A DNA stretch of 33,855 nucleotides from Akkermansiaceae bacterium (GTDB lineage Bacteria; Verrucomicrobiota; Verrucomicrobiia; Verrucomicrobiales; Akkermansiaceae). The DNA is taken from NCBI GenBank assembly GCA_029866215.1, contig JARWZU010000020.1:1-33855 (forward strand), written 5' to 3'. The notes beneath the pieces were generated by a model. It saw only the letters and a list, made by a program, of their open reading frames with translations, ran no database searches and had not been told where the DNA came from. Below, piece by piece: positions 24,508-33,679 of this stretch (position 1 is the first letter of the stretch; each line of letters opens with the position of its first letter). The position numbers were made by a program, and so were the translations under genes.

Positions 24508-26067
24508 ATGCCGCTGCCCTGTAAACCCGCGAAATCTATCCCCAGCGCGGAGAACCTCTTCACTGCACTGCACATCGGCGCGAGCTCGGTCTCCATGCTG
24601 GTCGCAGAGCGCCAAGATGATGGCTCATTCACGCCCATCGATTTCCTCGAACAGGCGACCCCCGTCGCTCGTGACATTTTCCGGAGCGGAATGATCAGCC
24701 CAACCACCACCGAACGCGTGGTAGAAATCATCAAGGGCTATCAAAAATCCATCTCGGAGCTCGGTCTCGATCCCCATACGATCACCCGTGCGGTGGCCAC
24801 TAACATTCTCAGCGAGGCGACCAATCATGAGACCTTCATGAACCGCATCCGCATCGCCTGCGGCTTACGAATCAGCACCATTGATGATGGTGAAATGACG
24901 CGCCTCATCTATCTGAAAACGCGTCGCCGCTTGCTGAACCTCCCAGCAATGCGCAAGGACACCACTCTCGTTCTTCACGTCGGTCCCGGCAACACCCGCG
25001 CACTCTTGTTTAAAAACGGTCTCATCACCCGCTACACCAGCTACCGCATGGGCACCCACCGCACACGCGAAGCGGTCGATGGCTCCCACGCGGAAGGATC
25101 TGCCATGCTGCGCGTCATCCGCGAACACGCTTACGGAAATCTCGCTCAAATCCGCTTCGATTACTCCGATGTAAAAATCGACGGATTGGTGGTGATCGGT
25201 TACGAACTTCAGTCGATCGCTGCCGCTCTCACGCAATCAAGCCAAGTGTGTTCGATCAAGCGCCTCCGCCAGTTCACCACCGACGCGGTGAACTTGAGCG
25301 ATACGGAGTTGGTCAAACGATTCCAACTCGATTACCAAACCGCTGACGCGTTGATCCCCGCGCTGGAAATCAACCTTGCCATCGCAGAGACGCTTAAGAT
25401 CCGCGAGGTTCACATCCCCACCAGTGAATATGAGCAAGGATTGCTCAACGACCTGTTAGTTTCCCACGAACTCACCGGCGCATTCGCCGAGGAAGTGCTT
25501 CGCTCATCAAGAATTCTCGCAGAACGCTACCAATCCGACCCAGGCCATGGCGAACACGTCAGCAACCTTTGCACAAAGTTTTTTGACGCACTAACAGATC
25601 TCCACCAACTCCCCCCACATGACGCGCTACTTCTCCAAGTCGCAGCGATCCTTCATGAGGTCGGCACCTATGTTAGCCCCCGTGCCCACCACAAGCATTC
25701 GGAATACATCATTCTCAACTCGGAGGTCTTCGGTCTCGACCGTCTCGATGTGACCATCGTCGCTCTCGTCGCACGCTATCACCGCCACTCAGGCCCGCGC
25801 CTAGACCACCCGAGCTACGCCGCACTCAAGACCGATGACCGCATCCGAGTGTCGAAACTCGCGGCCATTCTCCGAGTCGCAGACGCGCTCGAGCGCACCC
25901 ATGCCCAACGCGTGTCAAACATCGAGATCCACCGCGAACCCGGCAAACTTCACATCCGCCTGCCAGGCCTCGCTGACGCTGCCGTCGAACGCCTCGCCAT
26001 GGCCGCGAAAGCGGATCTCTTTGAACAAGTCTTCGGTCTCACAGTGATGATCGCCGAAAACAATTGA
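24508..26067 (+). CDS. Ppx/GppA phosphatase-like protein with C-terminal HD domain
   Basis: 519 aa from the ATG at 24508; the frame opens at 24406 but the extra 34 residues are unlike the family. Residues about 15-320 follow the Ppx/GppA (ASKHA) fold: LHIGASSVSMLVAER (first phosphate loop), AVATNILSEATN, DDGEMTRLIYL (E129 matches the catalytic Glu region), and LVLHVGPGNTRALL (second loop). Residues about 330-500 are an HD-type domain (HGEHVSNLCTKFFDALTDLH, AAILHEVG, HHKHSEYIILNS). Family enzymes remove phosphate from polyphosphate or pppGpp. The Asp usually found in each phosphate loop is His here (H22, H157) and the glycine-rich DIGGGS pattern is HVGPGN, so activity may be altered. It is 30 bp upstream of ppk1 in the same direction. 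Confidence 0.88.
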   Translation: MPLPCKPAKSIPSAENLFTALHIGASSVSMLVAERQDDGSFTPIDFLEQATPVARDIFRSGMISPTTTERVVEIIKGYQKSISELGLDPHTITRAVATNILSEATNHETFMNRIRIACGLRISTIDDGEMTRLIYLKTRRRLLNLPAMRKDTTLVLHVGPGNTRALLFKNGLITRYTSYRMGTHRTREAVDGSHAEGSAMLRVIREHAYGNLAQIRFDYSDVKIDGLVVIGYELQSIAAALTQSSQVCSIKRLRQFTTDAVNLSDTELVKRFQLDYQTADALIPALEINLAIAETLKIREVHIPTSEYEQGLLNDLLVSHELTGAFAEEVLRSSRILAERYQSDPGHGEHVSNLCTKFFDALTDLHQLPPHDALLLQVAAILHEVGTYVSPRAHHKHSEYIILNSEVFGLDRLDVTIVALVARYHRHSGPRLDHPSYAALKTDDRIRVSKLAAILRVADALERTHAQRVSNIEIHREPGKLHIRLPGLADAAVERLAMAAKADLFEQVFGLTVMIAENN

Positions 26068-26097
26068 TAACCTGCCCCACACGCGAACCCACCATCC

Positions 26098-28194
26098 ATG
26101 CCTACCCCTTACCTCAATCGCGAACTCTCATGGCTAGAATTCAACCAGCGTGTGTTGAATGAAGCACTCCGCGATGACCTACCCCTGTTAGAGCGGGTGA
26201 AGTTCCTCGCGATCACCGCCTCAAACCTCGATGAGTTTTTCCAAGTCCGCATCGGTGGACTCATGCTTTTGCGGCGCAGCGGTCGGAAAACGCCAGATGC
26301 ATCTGGCCTCAGCCCGATCCGCAACCTCGCCGCCTTACGCCAGCGGATTCTTAAGATGACCGCAGAGCAATACCACTTGCTCAACACCACCATCGTTCCA
26401 GCACTCAAAAAAGCGGGCATCCATCCACTGCGCTCAACCGAGCTTTCCGGCGACCAACACGCTCAGCTCGCCGCAACCTTCGATGATGCAATCTTCCCAC
26501 TTCTCACGCCGCTTGCGATCGACCAAGACTCCCCACCACCCTTGGTACCAGCGCTCCAAATCATCTTGGCCTGCCGACTGTTAGATCCTGAAAGCCAAGC
26601 CATCCGCCACGCACTGATCCCGATCCCCGAGGTCCTCGGACGCCGCACCCATGTCGCCCTGCCGACGGAGGGGCACGCTTTCATGCTCATCGAAGAACTG
26701 GTCAGCATGCACGCGGGCAAGCTTTTCCCGGGCGAAATGATCACCGCCAGCACCGCGTTTCGCGTCACCCGCAATGGCGACATCGCCGTGCAGGAGGATG
26801 ACGCAATCGACCTCGCAGGCGAAATGGAAGATGTACTAACCGCACGTCGGTTTGCGGACACCGTCCGTCTTGAACTTCAATCCGGTGCACCCCGTGATCT
26901 CGTGCGCGTGATCCATCAGGTAACGGCTGCAACTTCCCAAGAAGTCTATCGCGTCGACGGACCACCCGGCTTGGCCTCGTTCATGGAACTTGCATTTCTA
27001 GCAGATTTCGAACACCTGCGAGATCCAGACTGGCCGGCCCAGAACTCGCCAGCAATCACGCCCGGCGCTTCGATGTTCCAGACGATCGCCTCCAACGACT
27101 TGCTGCTCTTCCACCCCTACGAGTCGTTCGAGCCGGTCCTTCGCCTCATCGAGGAGGCCGCGGAAGACCCCGATGTGATCGCCATCAAACAGGTGCTCTA
27201 TCGGACCGCTCGCAAATCAAGGATCGTCGATGCCTTGATCAAAGCCGCTGAAAACGGCAAACACGTCACCGCCCTCGTCGAACTCAAGGCTCGCTTCGAC
27301 GAAGCTCGCAATCTCGACCGCGCCGATGAACTTCAGCGTGCAGGTGCCCAAATCGTTTACGGCGTGAAGGGCCTAAAAACCCACGCAAAAATCTGCCTCA
27401 TCATCCGGCGTGAGTCAGGACACCTCCGCCGCTACGTCCACCTCGGCACGGGCAATTACAACGAAACGACTTCCAAGCTCTACACCGACCTCTCATATCT
27501 CACCTGCAAGGCGGAATACGGCAATGACGCATCACTCTTCTTCAATGCGGTCACCGGACGCTCGAAACTCCAGCGTTTCCAACGATTGATCCCCGCCCCC
27601 ACAGCGATGAAATCATTGCTATTAGAACTGATTGCTGGCGAAGCTGAGCGCGCCAAGCAAGGGCTCCCCGCCCGCATCATCGGCAAGACCAATGCCTTGC
27701 AAGATCCGGAAATCATCAACGCACTTTACAAGGCTTCGCAGGCCGGTGTTGAAATCCGCCTCAACGTCCGTGGCATCTGCTGCCTCAAGCCAGGTGACCC
27801 GAAGTTCTCGAAAAACATCGAAGTGATTTCAGTGATCGACCGTTTCCTCGAGCACGCCCGACTCTTCTATTTCCACCAAGGCGGCAATGCTGAAGTGTTC
27901 ATCGCGTCGGCGGACTGGATGACCCGCAACCTCGAAAAACGGGTCGAGCTCATGATTCCCATCGAGGAACCGGCACTCAAACGCCGACTCATTAAAATCC
28001 TCGACGCCTACTTCCAGGACAACACTCAAGCATCCAGAATGCTTCCCGATGGCAGCTCCCAAAAGATCATTAGAACGAAAGGCCAAAAACCGTTTCGGGC
28101 ACAAGATCATTTCTATCAGCTAGCGAAAAAGGCCGCGAAGGCCCACGAGCATGAGCGCGCGATGACCTTCGAGCCTCACGTTCCAGCCGAGTGA
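26098..28194 (+). CDS. ppk1: Polyphosphate kinase 1
   Basis: 698 aa, typical for PPK1, which makes polyphosphate from ATP at the membrane. The N domain begins YLNRELSWLEFNQRVLNEA and ASNLDEFFQVRIGGL. The head domain and both PLD-like catalytic domains are present: IKQVLYRTARKSRIVDALIK, ELKARFDEARNLDRADELQR, H429 in GLKTHAKICLI (equivalent to the phosphorylated His435 of E. coli), VHLGTGNYNETTSKLYTDLS, H586 in FLEHARLFYFH (equivalent to His592), and SADWMTRNLEKRVELM. It forms an operon with the ppx-like gene. The usual C-terminal end is retained with a short basic tail. Confidence 0.97.
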   Translation: MPTPYLNRELSWLEFNQRVLNEALRDDLPLLERVKFLAITASNLDEFFQVRIGGLMLLRRSGRKTPDASGLSPIRNLAALRQRILKMTAEQYHLLNTTIVPALKKAGIHPLRSTELSGDQHAQLAATFDDAIFPLLTPLAIDQDSPPPLVPALQIILACRLLDPESQAIRHALIPIPEVLGRRTHVALPTEGHAFMLIEELVSMHAGKLFPGEMITASTAFRVTRNGDIAVQEDDAIDLAGEMEDVLTARRFADTVRLELQSGAPRDLVRVIHQVTAATSQEVYRVDGPPGLASFMELAFLADFEHLRDPDWPAQNSPAITPGASMFQTIASNDLLLFHPYESFEPVLRLIEEAAEDPDVIAIKQVLYRTARKSRIVDALIKAAENGKHVTALVELKARFDEARNLDRADELQRAGAQIVYGVKGLKTHAKICLIIRRESGHLRRYVHLGTGNYNETTSKLYTDLSYLTCKAEYGNDASLFFNAVTGRSKLQRFQRLIPAPTAMKSLLLELIAGEAERAKQGLPARIIGKTNALQDPEIINALYKASQAGVEIRLNVRGICCLKPGDPKFSKNIEVISVIDRFLEHARLFYFHQGGNAEVFIASADWMTRNLEKRVELMIPIEEPALKRRLIKILDAYFQDNTQASRMLPDGSSQKIIRTKGQKPFRAQDHFYQLAKKAAKAHEHERAMTFEPHVPAE

Positions 28195-28204
28195 GCGACG
28201 GCTC

Positions 28205-28222
28205 CGCCAACGATCGTTGGCG
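28205..28222. terminator. 18-bp perfect palindrome between convergent genes
   Basis: CGCCAACGATCGTTGGCG is its own reverse complement. It sits in the 45-bp gap between the stops of ppk1 (plus) and the sugar isomerase (minus). Such a hairpin can stop transcription from both sides. There is no T run on either strand, so a classical intrinsic terminator is not proven; a protein-binding palindrome is the alternative. Confidence 0.5.
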
Positions 28223-28239
28223 ACGCCTGCCCGTTTCCA

Positions 28240-29283
28240 TCACTGGTTCGACTTGTCAAAAGCCGCGTCGAAGGCGATCTGACTGGTCGGGAAATCAACA
28301 CTGCGCACAAATGCCGCAGCCTCCTCTCCGCCGTGGACCCGATCCATCCGGATATCCTCCCATTCGACCGAAAGCGGCCCGCGATATCCGATGTCGTTGA
28401 GTGCCACAATGATATCCTCGAACTCGATGTCGCCGTGACCCAGCGAGCGGAAATCCCAAAACCGGCGAGAGTCGCCGAAATTCGTGTGACCGCCAAACAC
28501 ACCGACCGTGCCATCTCCGTGGTTCCACCAGACGTCCTTCATGTGCACGTGGAAAATCCGCGAACCAAGATCACGAATGAACTTCACGTAATCCACTCCT
28601 TGATACCCGAGGTGCGACGGATCGTAGTTGAATCCAAAGCGCTTGTGATTTCCAACCGCGGCCACCGCGCGTTGGGCAGAAGCAATGTCGAAGGCAATCT
28701 CGGTCGGATGAACCTCTAACGCAAAATTAACGTCGAGCTTGTCGTACGCATCAAGAATCGGCAACCAACGTTTCGCGAAGTCCTTGAAGCCCTTTTCATA
28801 ATACTCCTGCGAGGTCGGCGGAAACGCATAAATCGAGTGCCAGATCGAGGAACCCGTGAAACCATTCACCACTGCGGGAAACTCATCCTCACCCTTGCGT
28901 TCAGGCTTGGCATTGAAAAATGCACGCGCGGCCTTGCCAGTCGTGATCATCTTCTTCGCCGCACGCTTGCGCACCCCCTCCGGATCACCATCCCCCCAAA
29001 CATCGGGTGCCAAAATCGCCTTGTGCCGCTCATCAATGAGATCGCAAACGGCTTGCCCCACGAGGTGATTGGAAATCGCATAACAGGTGAGACCATGATC
29101 CGCCAGCAACTCCCAGCGCTCCTTCACATAGGTCTTGCTTGACGCAGCCGCATCGACATCGAAGTGATCCCCCCAGCATGCAAGCTCAAGTCCGTCATAG
29201 CCCATTTCGTAGGCAAGCGGCGCAAGTTTCTCAAGGGGAAGGTCGGCCCACTGGCCAGTGAATAAAGTAACGGAACGGGACAT
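28240..29283 (-). CDS. Sugar phosphate isomerase/epimerase (TIM barrel)
   Basis: 347 aa from the ATG at 29283. The frame is open to 29373, but family sequence begins [20 protein letters not shown]. It is an AP-endonuclease-2-like barrel: [17 protein letters not shown], then metal ligands E190 ([13 protein letters not shown]), D221 and H224 ([13 protein letters not shown]), the FHVHMKD strand with H245/H247, and E307 in SVEWED. This group is common in Verrucomicrobiota and Planctomycetota, usually next to Gfo/Idh/MocA oxidoreductases; the nearest here is 8 kb away. It would isomerise or epimerise a sugar or inositol derivative. The substrate is unknown. It converges on ppk1. Confidence 0.9.
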   Translation of the reverse strand: MSRSVTLFTGQWADLPLEKLAPLAYEMGYDGLELACWGDHFDVDAAASSKTYVKERWELLADHGLTCYAISNHLVGQAVCDLIDERHKAILAPDVWGDGDPEGVRKRAAKKMITTGKAARAFFNAKPERKGEDEFPAVVNGFTGSSIWHSIYAFPPTSQEYYEKGFKDFAKRWLPILDAYDKLDVNFALEVHPTEIAFDIASAQRAVAAVGNHKRFGFNYDPSHLGYQGVDYVKFIRDLGSRIFHVHMKDVWWNHGDGTVGVFGGHTNFGDSRRFWDFRSLGHGDIEFEDIIVALNDIGYRGPLSVEWEDIRMDRVHGGEEAAAFVRSVDFPTSQIAFDAAFDKSNQ

Positions 29284-29559
29284 GATGGATGTGATGTTAG
29301 GATGATTTTCTTGGCGAGATGATGACGAACCGCCCGCAGAATGACAAAGCAAAAACATGAAGGGCTCCGACAATCGCGACTCACAAGCTCATCCTGAGCA
29401 CGAGAAAACCTTTGTCGAAGTCGATAAATAACGCCCATGGAAGGTTTTTATTGCGTCCTGATTGTTTCATGCGTTACACTCGGTTCCCGGATTTGCGACT
29501 TTTCTTACGGAAGCCACCCAACTCCGCAATCAACTCAATCTCAGCACTCTTCCGATCGA

Positions 29560-32500
29560 ATGAATCCAGACCGCGCTACCCTCAACTTCCTCAACAGCTT
29601 TCCTGAAGAGTCCAGAAGACGGGGTGAAATGCTGCAAAAAGATGGGGCAGTGACTCAAATCTTCGGCAACCATCTTTTCATCCAAGGCCGTGTAGAAGAT
29701 GAAGCCGGGACGTTCCGCACCAGCTTGCGCCTCCAAGGAAACCGCTGGTTTGGCTCGTGCACCGCCGAGGATGATATCATCTCCGGTGCCTGCCAATATG
29801 CGACGATGATGGAACGGATGCATCGCGGCGAAGACCTGCCAGAGTCGCCTAATGAATTCGACGACACCCCGATCCTCGACATCATCGAAGAAAAACTCGG
29901 CCGCGAACTCGACGACAAAGAAGCCGACTTCGTCACAAAAATCGAAAAACGCTACCGCCGCTACGTGATCGAGGGCGAGCTCCACGACCACGACATGGTT
30001 CGCATCACGCCGCGCTGGGAGGTCACGACTTACGAACCACTCGAACTCTGGCCGATGCCACCCGGCGACATCCTCGAGTTTTGGAACTACATCGCTTACG
30101 CATTCTACAAGAAGAAACTCCCCTACCCAGAATTCATGAGCGTGATCACCGACCTAGGTCACGTTCAGAAAAAAATGGCAGACTGGGAGCAAGAGCGTGA
30201 AGTCGCCTCCTGGTACGAGCGCATCGAAAAGGTCAATGAGCGCCCGCCACAAGACGCCCCACTCAATGTGGCGTTCCGCCTCGTCGCCACGATCAACGAG
30301 GCGCGCATCGAGGTGAAGGAGGAAAAGGCGATTGTCTGGACCCAGCTCCGCGAGAAAAATGAAATCGAGTCCTATGTGAGCCTCCACCACGAGGCAGCGC
30401 TCCTCATGGACGCATCCAGCCAAACGCTCTGGGAGCATTACTTGGCATTCTACCGGAAATACGGCGACACCACCCTCGACTTCGACCAAGAGGAATCCTG
30501 CCGGTTCATGAACCGCGTGTTCCGCCAACCCGCACTCAAGGGCTACATCGTAAACCTCGACGAGCGGGAGTTCAAAGTCGTCGATGAACGCCTCTCATGG
30601 GTCTGCGAAGACAATCCATACGACAACAGCACCTTCGCTCTACAACTCGTCACCGCCACTGGCGAAAATGTTTCGCACTCGGTGCGCTTGCTGCCTGGCC
30701 GCAAGGAGTTCTATCAGTCCGACGAAACGGTATTCCCCGGCCCGCCACGCTGGCTCGAGGAAACCGAGGTGATGCCACGCTACCAAATCCCAACGCGGGT
30801 CATCGACTCACTCGAAGGCGTGGAGTTCCTCCGCAAGATCGGCGCAGCCCTCCCCGAGTCTCTCAAGAAGCGCGTGGTCGATCTGGAGCTCAAGCCCCGC
30901 TTCGAAATGAAGCTGATCGCCGGTCTAACCGCCGCCGAAACTGAACACCTCGTGATCGACGTGAATGCGATCGAGACGAAAGGCCGCCGCACCGAGCGCC
31001 TCACCAAAGACGGCTGGGAACTCGCCGAGCAACAACCCGTCAAGGGCAAGCAACTGCTTCGCTTCGCCCGCGAAGACCTCTATCCCGTCCCAGCCATCCT
31101 CGATGAAATGGGCCTCAGCTACGACGAGAAGCTCCTTTCGTTCAAATCCCGCATCACCAAACAATTCCCCGAAAAATTCGCGGAATGGATCAAGGCGATG
31201 CCCGAGAACATCGAGCTCGACATCGACCTCCGCCTGAAGTCGATCCTCGCCGACCCTGTCACCGCCGCCGTCCGCTTCGAAGTCGTCGGCCAAGACATCG
31301 ACTGGTTCGACCTCCGCATCGTGATCGATGTGCAAGGCGCAAATTTGTCGAAAGCCCAAATCCGCCAGCTGGTCGCCGCACGCGGTGGCTACGTCCGCAT
31401 GGAAGACGGCACATGGATGCGCCTCGAGATCAAGCTGGACGCCGACCAACGCGAGGCGGTTACCCGTCTCGGCCTAGATCCATTCGATCTCTCTGGCGAG
31501 ACGCACCGGATGCACGCACTGCAACTCGCCGACCCGAAGGCCGCAGAGGTCTTCGACCCGAAGGCATGGGAACGCATCAAAAATCGTGCCGGAGACATCC
31601 AACTTGAAGTCAACCCAGACGTCCCCGCAGCACTCAACGCCACACTCCGCCCCTATCAAGTCGACGGGTTCAAGTTCCTCGCCTACCTCGCGGTCAACAA
31701 CTTCGGCGGCATCCTCGCCGACGACATGGGCCTTGGAAAAACCATCCAGTCACTCACCTACCTGCTCTGGCTCTTCGAAGAACATGCGAAGGTTGGCGGG
31801 ATCAAGAAGCCTGCATTGGTCGTCTGCCCAAAATCGGTGCTCGATGTCTGGTACAGCGAAGCCGGCAAATTCGCGCCAAACCTGAAGGTCAAGATCCTCA
31901 AAAACCGCGGGGACATCGATGTCGAGCACATCCAAAACAACATCGACATCCTCGTCCTCAACTACGCACAACTCCGCGTCTGCGGCGAGGAACTCAACGG
32001 CGTGAAGTGGCTTACCACGATTCTCGACGAAGGCCAACAAATCAAGAATCCAGACTCGAAGGCGGCCAAGTGCGCTCGGGAACTCGATTCACAAAACCGC
32101 CTCGTCCTCACCGGAACTCCCATCGAGAACCGCCTGCTCGACATGTGGTCCCTCATGGCCTTCGCGATGCCCGGCGTCCTGGGTAGCCGCGCGTATTTCA
32201 AGAAACGCTTCGACAAGCGCAAGGACCCACTCAGCCAGACCCGCTTGGCTTCCCGCCTCCGCCCGTTCCTCATCCGCCGCACGAAACTCCAAGTCGCCCA
32301 AGACCTCCCACCTCGGACGGAAGAAGAGGTCTATGCAAAAATGGAAGGCGTGCAAACCGAACTCTACAAGGCCGAACTCAAGCGCATCCAGAAGGCTTTG
32401 CTCGGACTCGACTCGGACGAGGCGGTCAAAAAGAACTCGTTCGCGATCCTCCAAGGCCTCATGCGCCTTCGCCAAATCTGCTGCCACCCCGGCCTCATCG

Positions 32501-33057
32501 ACCCGAAATATCTGAAGGAGGAGTCGGCGAAAATGGAGTCGTTGTTCTACTTGTTGGACCAACTCTACGAAGAAGGCCACAAGGTTCTGGTGTTCTCGCA
32601 ATTCGTTTCGATGCTCGACCTGATCAAGGCGCGCCTCGAACTGGAAAACCGCCCCTACAACTACCTCACCGGCCAAACCAAGGACCGGAAAGGCGAGATC
32701 GAGCGCTTCCAAACGACGAAGGACCCATCGGTGTTCATGCTCTCACTCAAAGCGGGCGGTGCCGGACTCAACCTGACCTCGGCATCCTACGTGATCCTCT
32801 ACGATCCATGGTGGAACCCCGCCGTCGAAAATCAAGCCATCGACCGAACCCACCGGATCGGACAAAAGAACAAGGTCATTGCCTATCGCCTCCTCACTCG
32901 TGACACGGTGGAGGAAAAAATCCGTATCCTCCAACACCAGAAGACTCAGCTGGTCACCAACGTCTTGGGCGACGAAGGCTTCGCATCCAACCTCGGTCTC
33001 GACGATCTCCAATTCATCCTCACCCACAACGTGGACGAGGAAGACGAGATCAAATGA
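29560..33057 (+). CDS. SNF2-family helicase-like ATPase
   Basis: 1165 aa from the ATG at 29560; the upstream open frame is not protein-like. The first 650 residues carry bacterial SNF2 helicase-associated sequence (FGNHLFIQGRVEDEAGTFRT, acidic and rich in charged residues). The motor follows: LRPYQVDGFKFLAYL, Walker A DDMGLGKT with K727, motif II D823-E-G-Q, LTGTPIENRLLDMWSLMAF, then helicase C VLVFSQFVSMLDLIKARL, LSLKAGGAGLNLTSASYVIL and AIDRTHRIGQ with its arginine finger. Near the N-terminus, SCTAEDD and GACQYATMM hold only parts of a SWIM zinc motif (no C-x-H end), so the zinc site looks lost. Such proteins remodel or translocate along DNA; the role is unknown. No nuclease or methylase partner is adjacent. 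Confidence 0.94.
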   Translation: MNPDRATLNFLNSFPEESRRRGEMLQKDGAVTQIFGNHLFIQGRVEDEAGTFRTSLRLQGNRWFGSCTAEDDIISGACQYATMMERMHRGEDLPESPNEFDDTPILDIIEEKLGRELDDKEADFVTKIEKRYRRYVIEGELHDHDMVRITPRWEVTTYEPLELWPMPPGDILEFWNYIAYAFYKKKLPYPEFMSVITDLGHVQKKMADWEQEREVASWYERIEKVNERPPQDAPLNVAFRLVATINEARIEVKEEKAIVWTQLREKNEIESYVSLHHEAALLMDASSQTLWEHYLAFYRKYGDTTLDFDQEESCRFMNRVFRQPALKGYIVNLDEREFKVVDERLSWVCEDNPYDNSTFALQLVTATGENVSHSVRLLPGRKEFYQSDETVFPGPPRWLEETEVMPRYQIPTRVIDSLEGVEFLRKIGAALPESLKKRVVDLELKPRFEMKLIAGLTAAETEHLVIDVNAIETKGRRTERLTKDGWELAEQQPVKGKQLLRFAREDLYPVPAILDEMGLSYDEKLLSFKSRITKQFPEKFAEWIKAMPENIELDIDLRLKSILADPVTAAVRFEVVGQDIDWFDLRIVIDVQGANLSKAQIRQLVAARGGYVRMEDGTWMRLEIKLDADQREAVTRLGLDPFDLSGETHRMHALQLADPKAAEVFDPKAWERIKNRAGDIQLEVNPDVPAALNATLRPYQVDGFKFLAYLAVNNFGGILADDMGLGKTIQSLTYLLWLFEEHAKVGGIKKPALVVCPKSVLDVWYSEAGKFAPNLKVKILKNRGDIDVEHIQNNIDILVLNYAQLRVCGEELNGVKWLTTILDEGQQIKNPDSKAAKCARELDSQNRLVLTGTPIENRLLDMWSLMAFAMPGVLGSRAYFKKRFDKRKDPLSQTRLASRLRPFLIRRTKLQVAQDLPPRTEEEVYAKMEGVQTELYKAELKRIQKALLGLDSDEAVKKNSFAILQGLMRLRQICCHPGLIDPKYLKEESAKMESLFYLLDQLYEEGHKVLVFSQFVSMLDLIKARLELENRPYNYLTGQTKDRKGEIERFQTTKDPSVFMLSLKAGGAGLNLTSASYVILYDPWWNPAVENQAIDRTHRIGQKNKVIAYRLLTRDTVEEKIRILQHQKTQLVTNVLGDEGFASNLGLDDLQFILTHNVDEEDEIK

Positions 33058-33129
33058 TCCCAAAACCCGCAGTTGGGCTGCGAATGGGGTGAGCGGACGG
33101 GTCAGGCAAAGGCACCGCCGGCGGAGCGC
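33058..33129. other. Spacer after the SNF2 gene
   Basis: A short hairpin CGCAG-TTGGG-CTGCG (33068-33082) lies 11 bp after the SNF2 stop. It has no T run and is weak as a terminator. The words ACCGCCGGCGG (33114-33124) just before the mobile element echo the GC-rich ends of that element. Confidence 0.35.
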
Positions 33130-33527
33130 ATTGCGCCAAGTAGAATGACACCGGCGGGCCAGCAAAAAAGGAGCTGAAGAAGGTCGTTGCGCCAGAAAGA
33201 ATGACACCCAGATGCAAACGATATCTGGAATCATGAGTCAAAAGAGCTAAACGGAATATTTAGAGAGTTGCCGAGCGCGGTATCCAAACCGAAATCGAGC
33301 AGGTCGAAGCGCGGTTGGGAAAGATTTTCACCATCGTTGAGCGCATTGAAGAAAACCGTCAGGAAGAAATGGAGCGAGCGGGTGAGTCCCACCCCCTGAG
33401 GGGCGCCTTAGGGGCGGAAAACCCTGCCAAAACCACCCCAAAGAACCAAAACCAAACCAAGCGCCGGGTGTCATGAATCCTGGCGCAACGACTTAACACC
33501 GCCGGTGTCATTTATCATTGGCACAAT
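33130..33527. mobile_element. MITE-like element with doubled terminal inverted repeats
   Basis: Outer ends: 33130-33157 reads ATTGCGCCAA, four bases, AATGACACCGGCGG; the complement of 33499-33527 reads ATTGTGCCAA, five bases, AATGACACCGGCGG. Inner ends: 33183-33209 reads GTCGTTGCGCCAG, five bases, ATGACACCC, and 33466-33492 is its reverse complement apart from the middle bases. Left copies are direct repeats of each other, as are right copies, all sharing TTGYGCCA-N-ATGACACC. The 398-bp interval is too short for a transposase. No target-site duplication was obvious. It looks like a non-autonomous element or the paired ends of an eroded insertion sequence. Confidence 0.7.
33264..33476 (+). pseudogene. 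Coiled-coil gene fragment inside the MITE-like element
   Basis: Open from a TAG at 33261-33263 to a TGA at 33474-33476, 70 codons. The first half reads IQTEIEQVEARLGKIFTIVE, then IEENRQEEMER, a charged heptad pattern typical of the C-terminal coiled coil of a larger protein. The second half is proline/asparagine-rich (PAKTTPKNQNQTKRR) and ends within the inner right repeat. The only ATG is internal (33369), so it is a 3' fragment. Parent family not recognised. Confidence 0.4.
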
Positions 33528-33600
33528 ACGGTTCTTACCTTTGCAGAAAATCTCGCATGAAAAATACACCCTAAGGATTATAGACAAAATTTCACTGAAA

Positions 33601-33606
33601 TATAAT
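33601..33606 (+). promoter_or_regulatory. Candidate -10 box upstream of the beta-strand repeat protein
   Basis: A perfect TATAAT lies in an AT-rich block (about 33541-33660), 74 bp before the ATG at 33680. A TAGACA 14 bp upstream (33581-33586) could be the -35 but the spacing is short. Position and base composition support a promoter; the sigma factor preference of this organism is unknown. Confidence 0.4.
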
Positions 33607-33679
33607 AACAACAGGACTAGCAGATTTTAGGTAGTAGCAACACTGCTAAACACTCTTACAAAACTTACACACTAACTTC

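Noticed and set aside
29560-33057. SNF2 ATPase as part of a defence system
   Set aside because: Neighbours are polyphosphate and sugar genes and a MITE-like element; no nuclease, methylase or other defence partner is adjacent.
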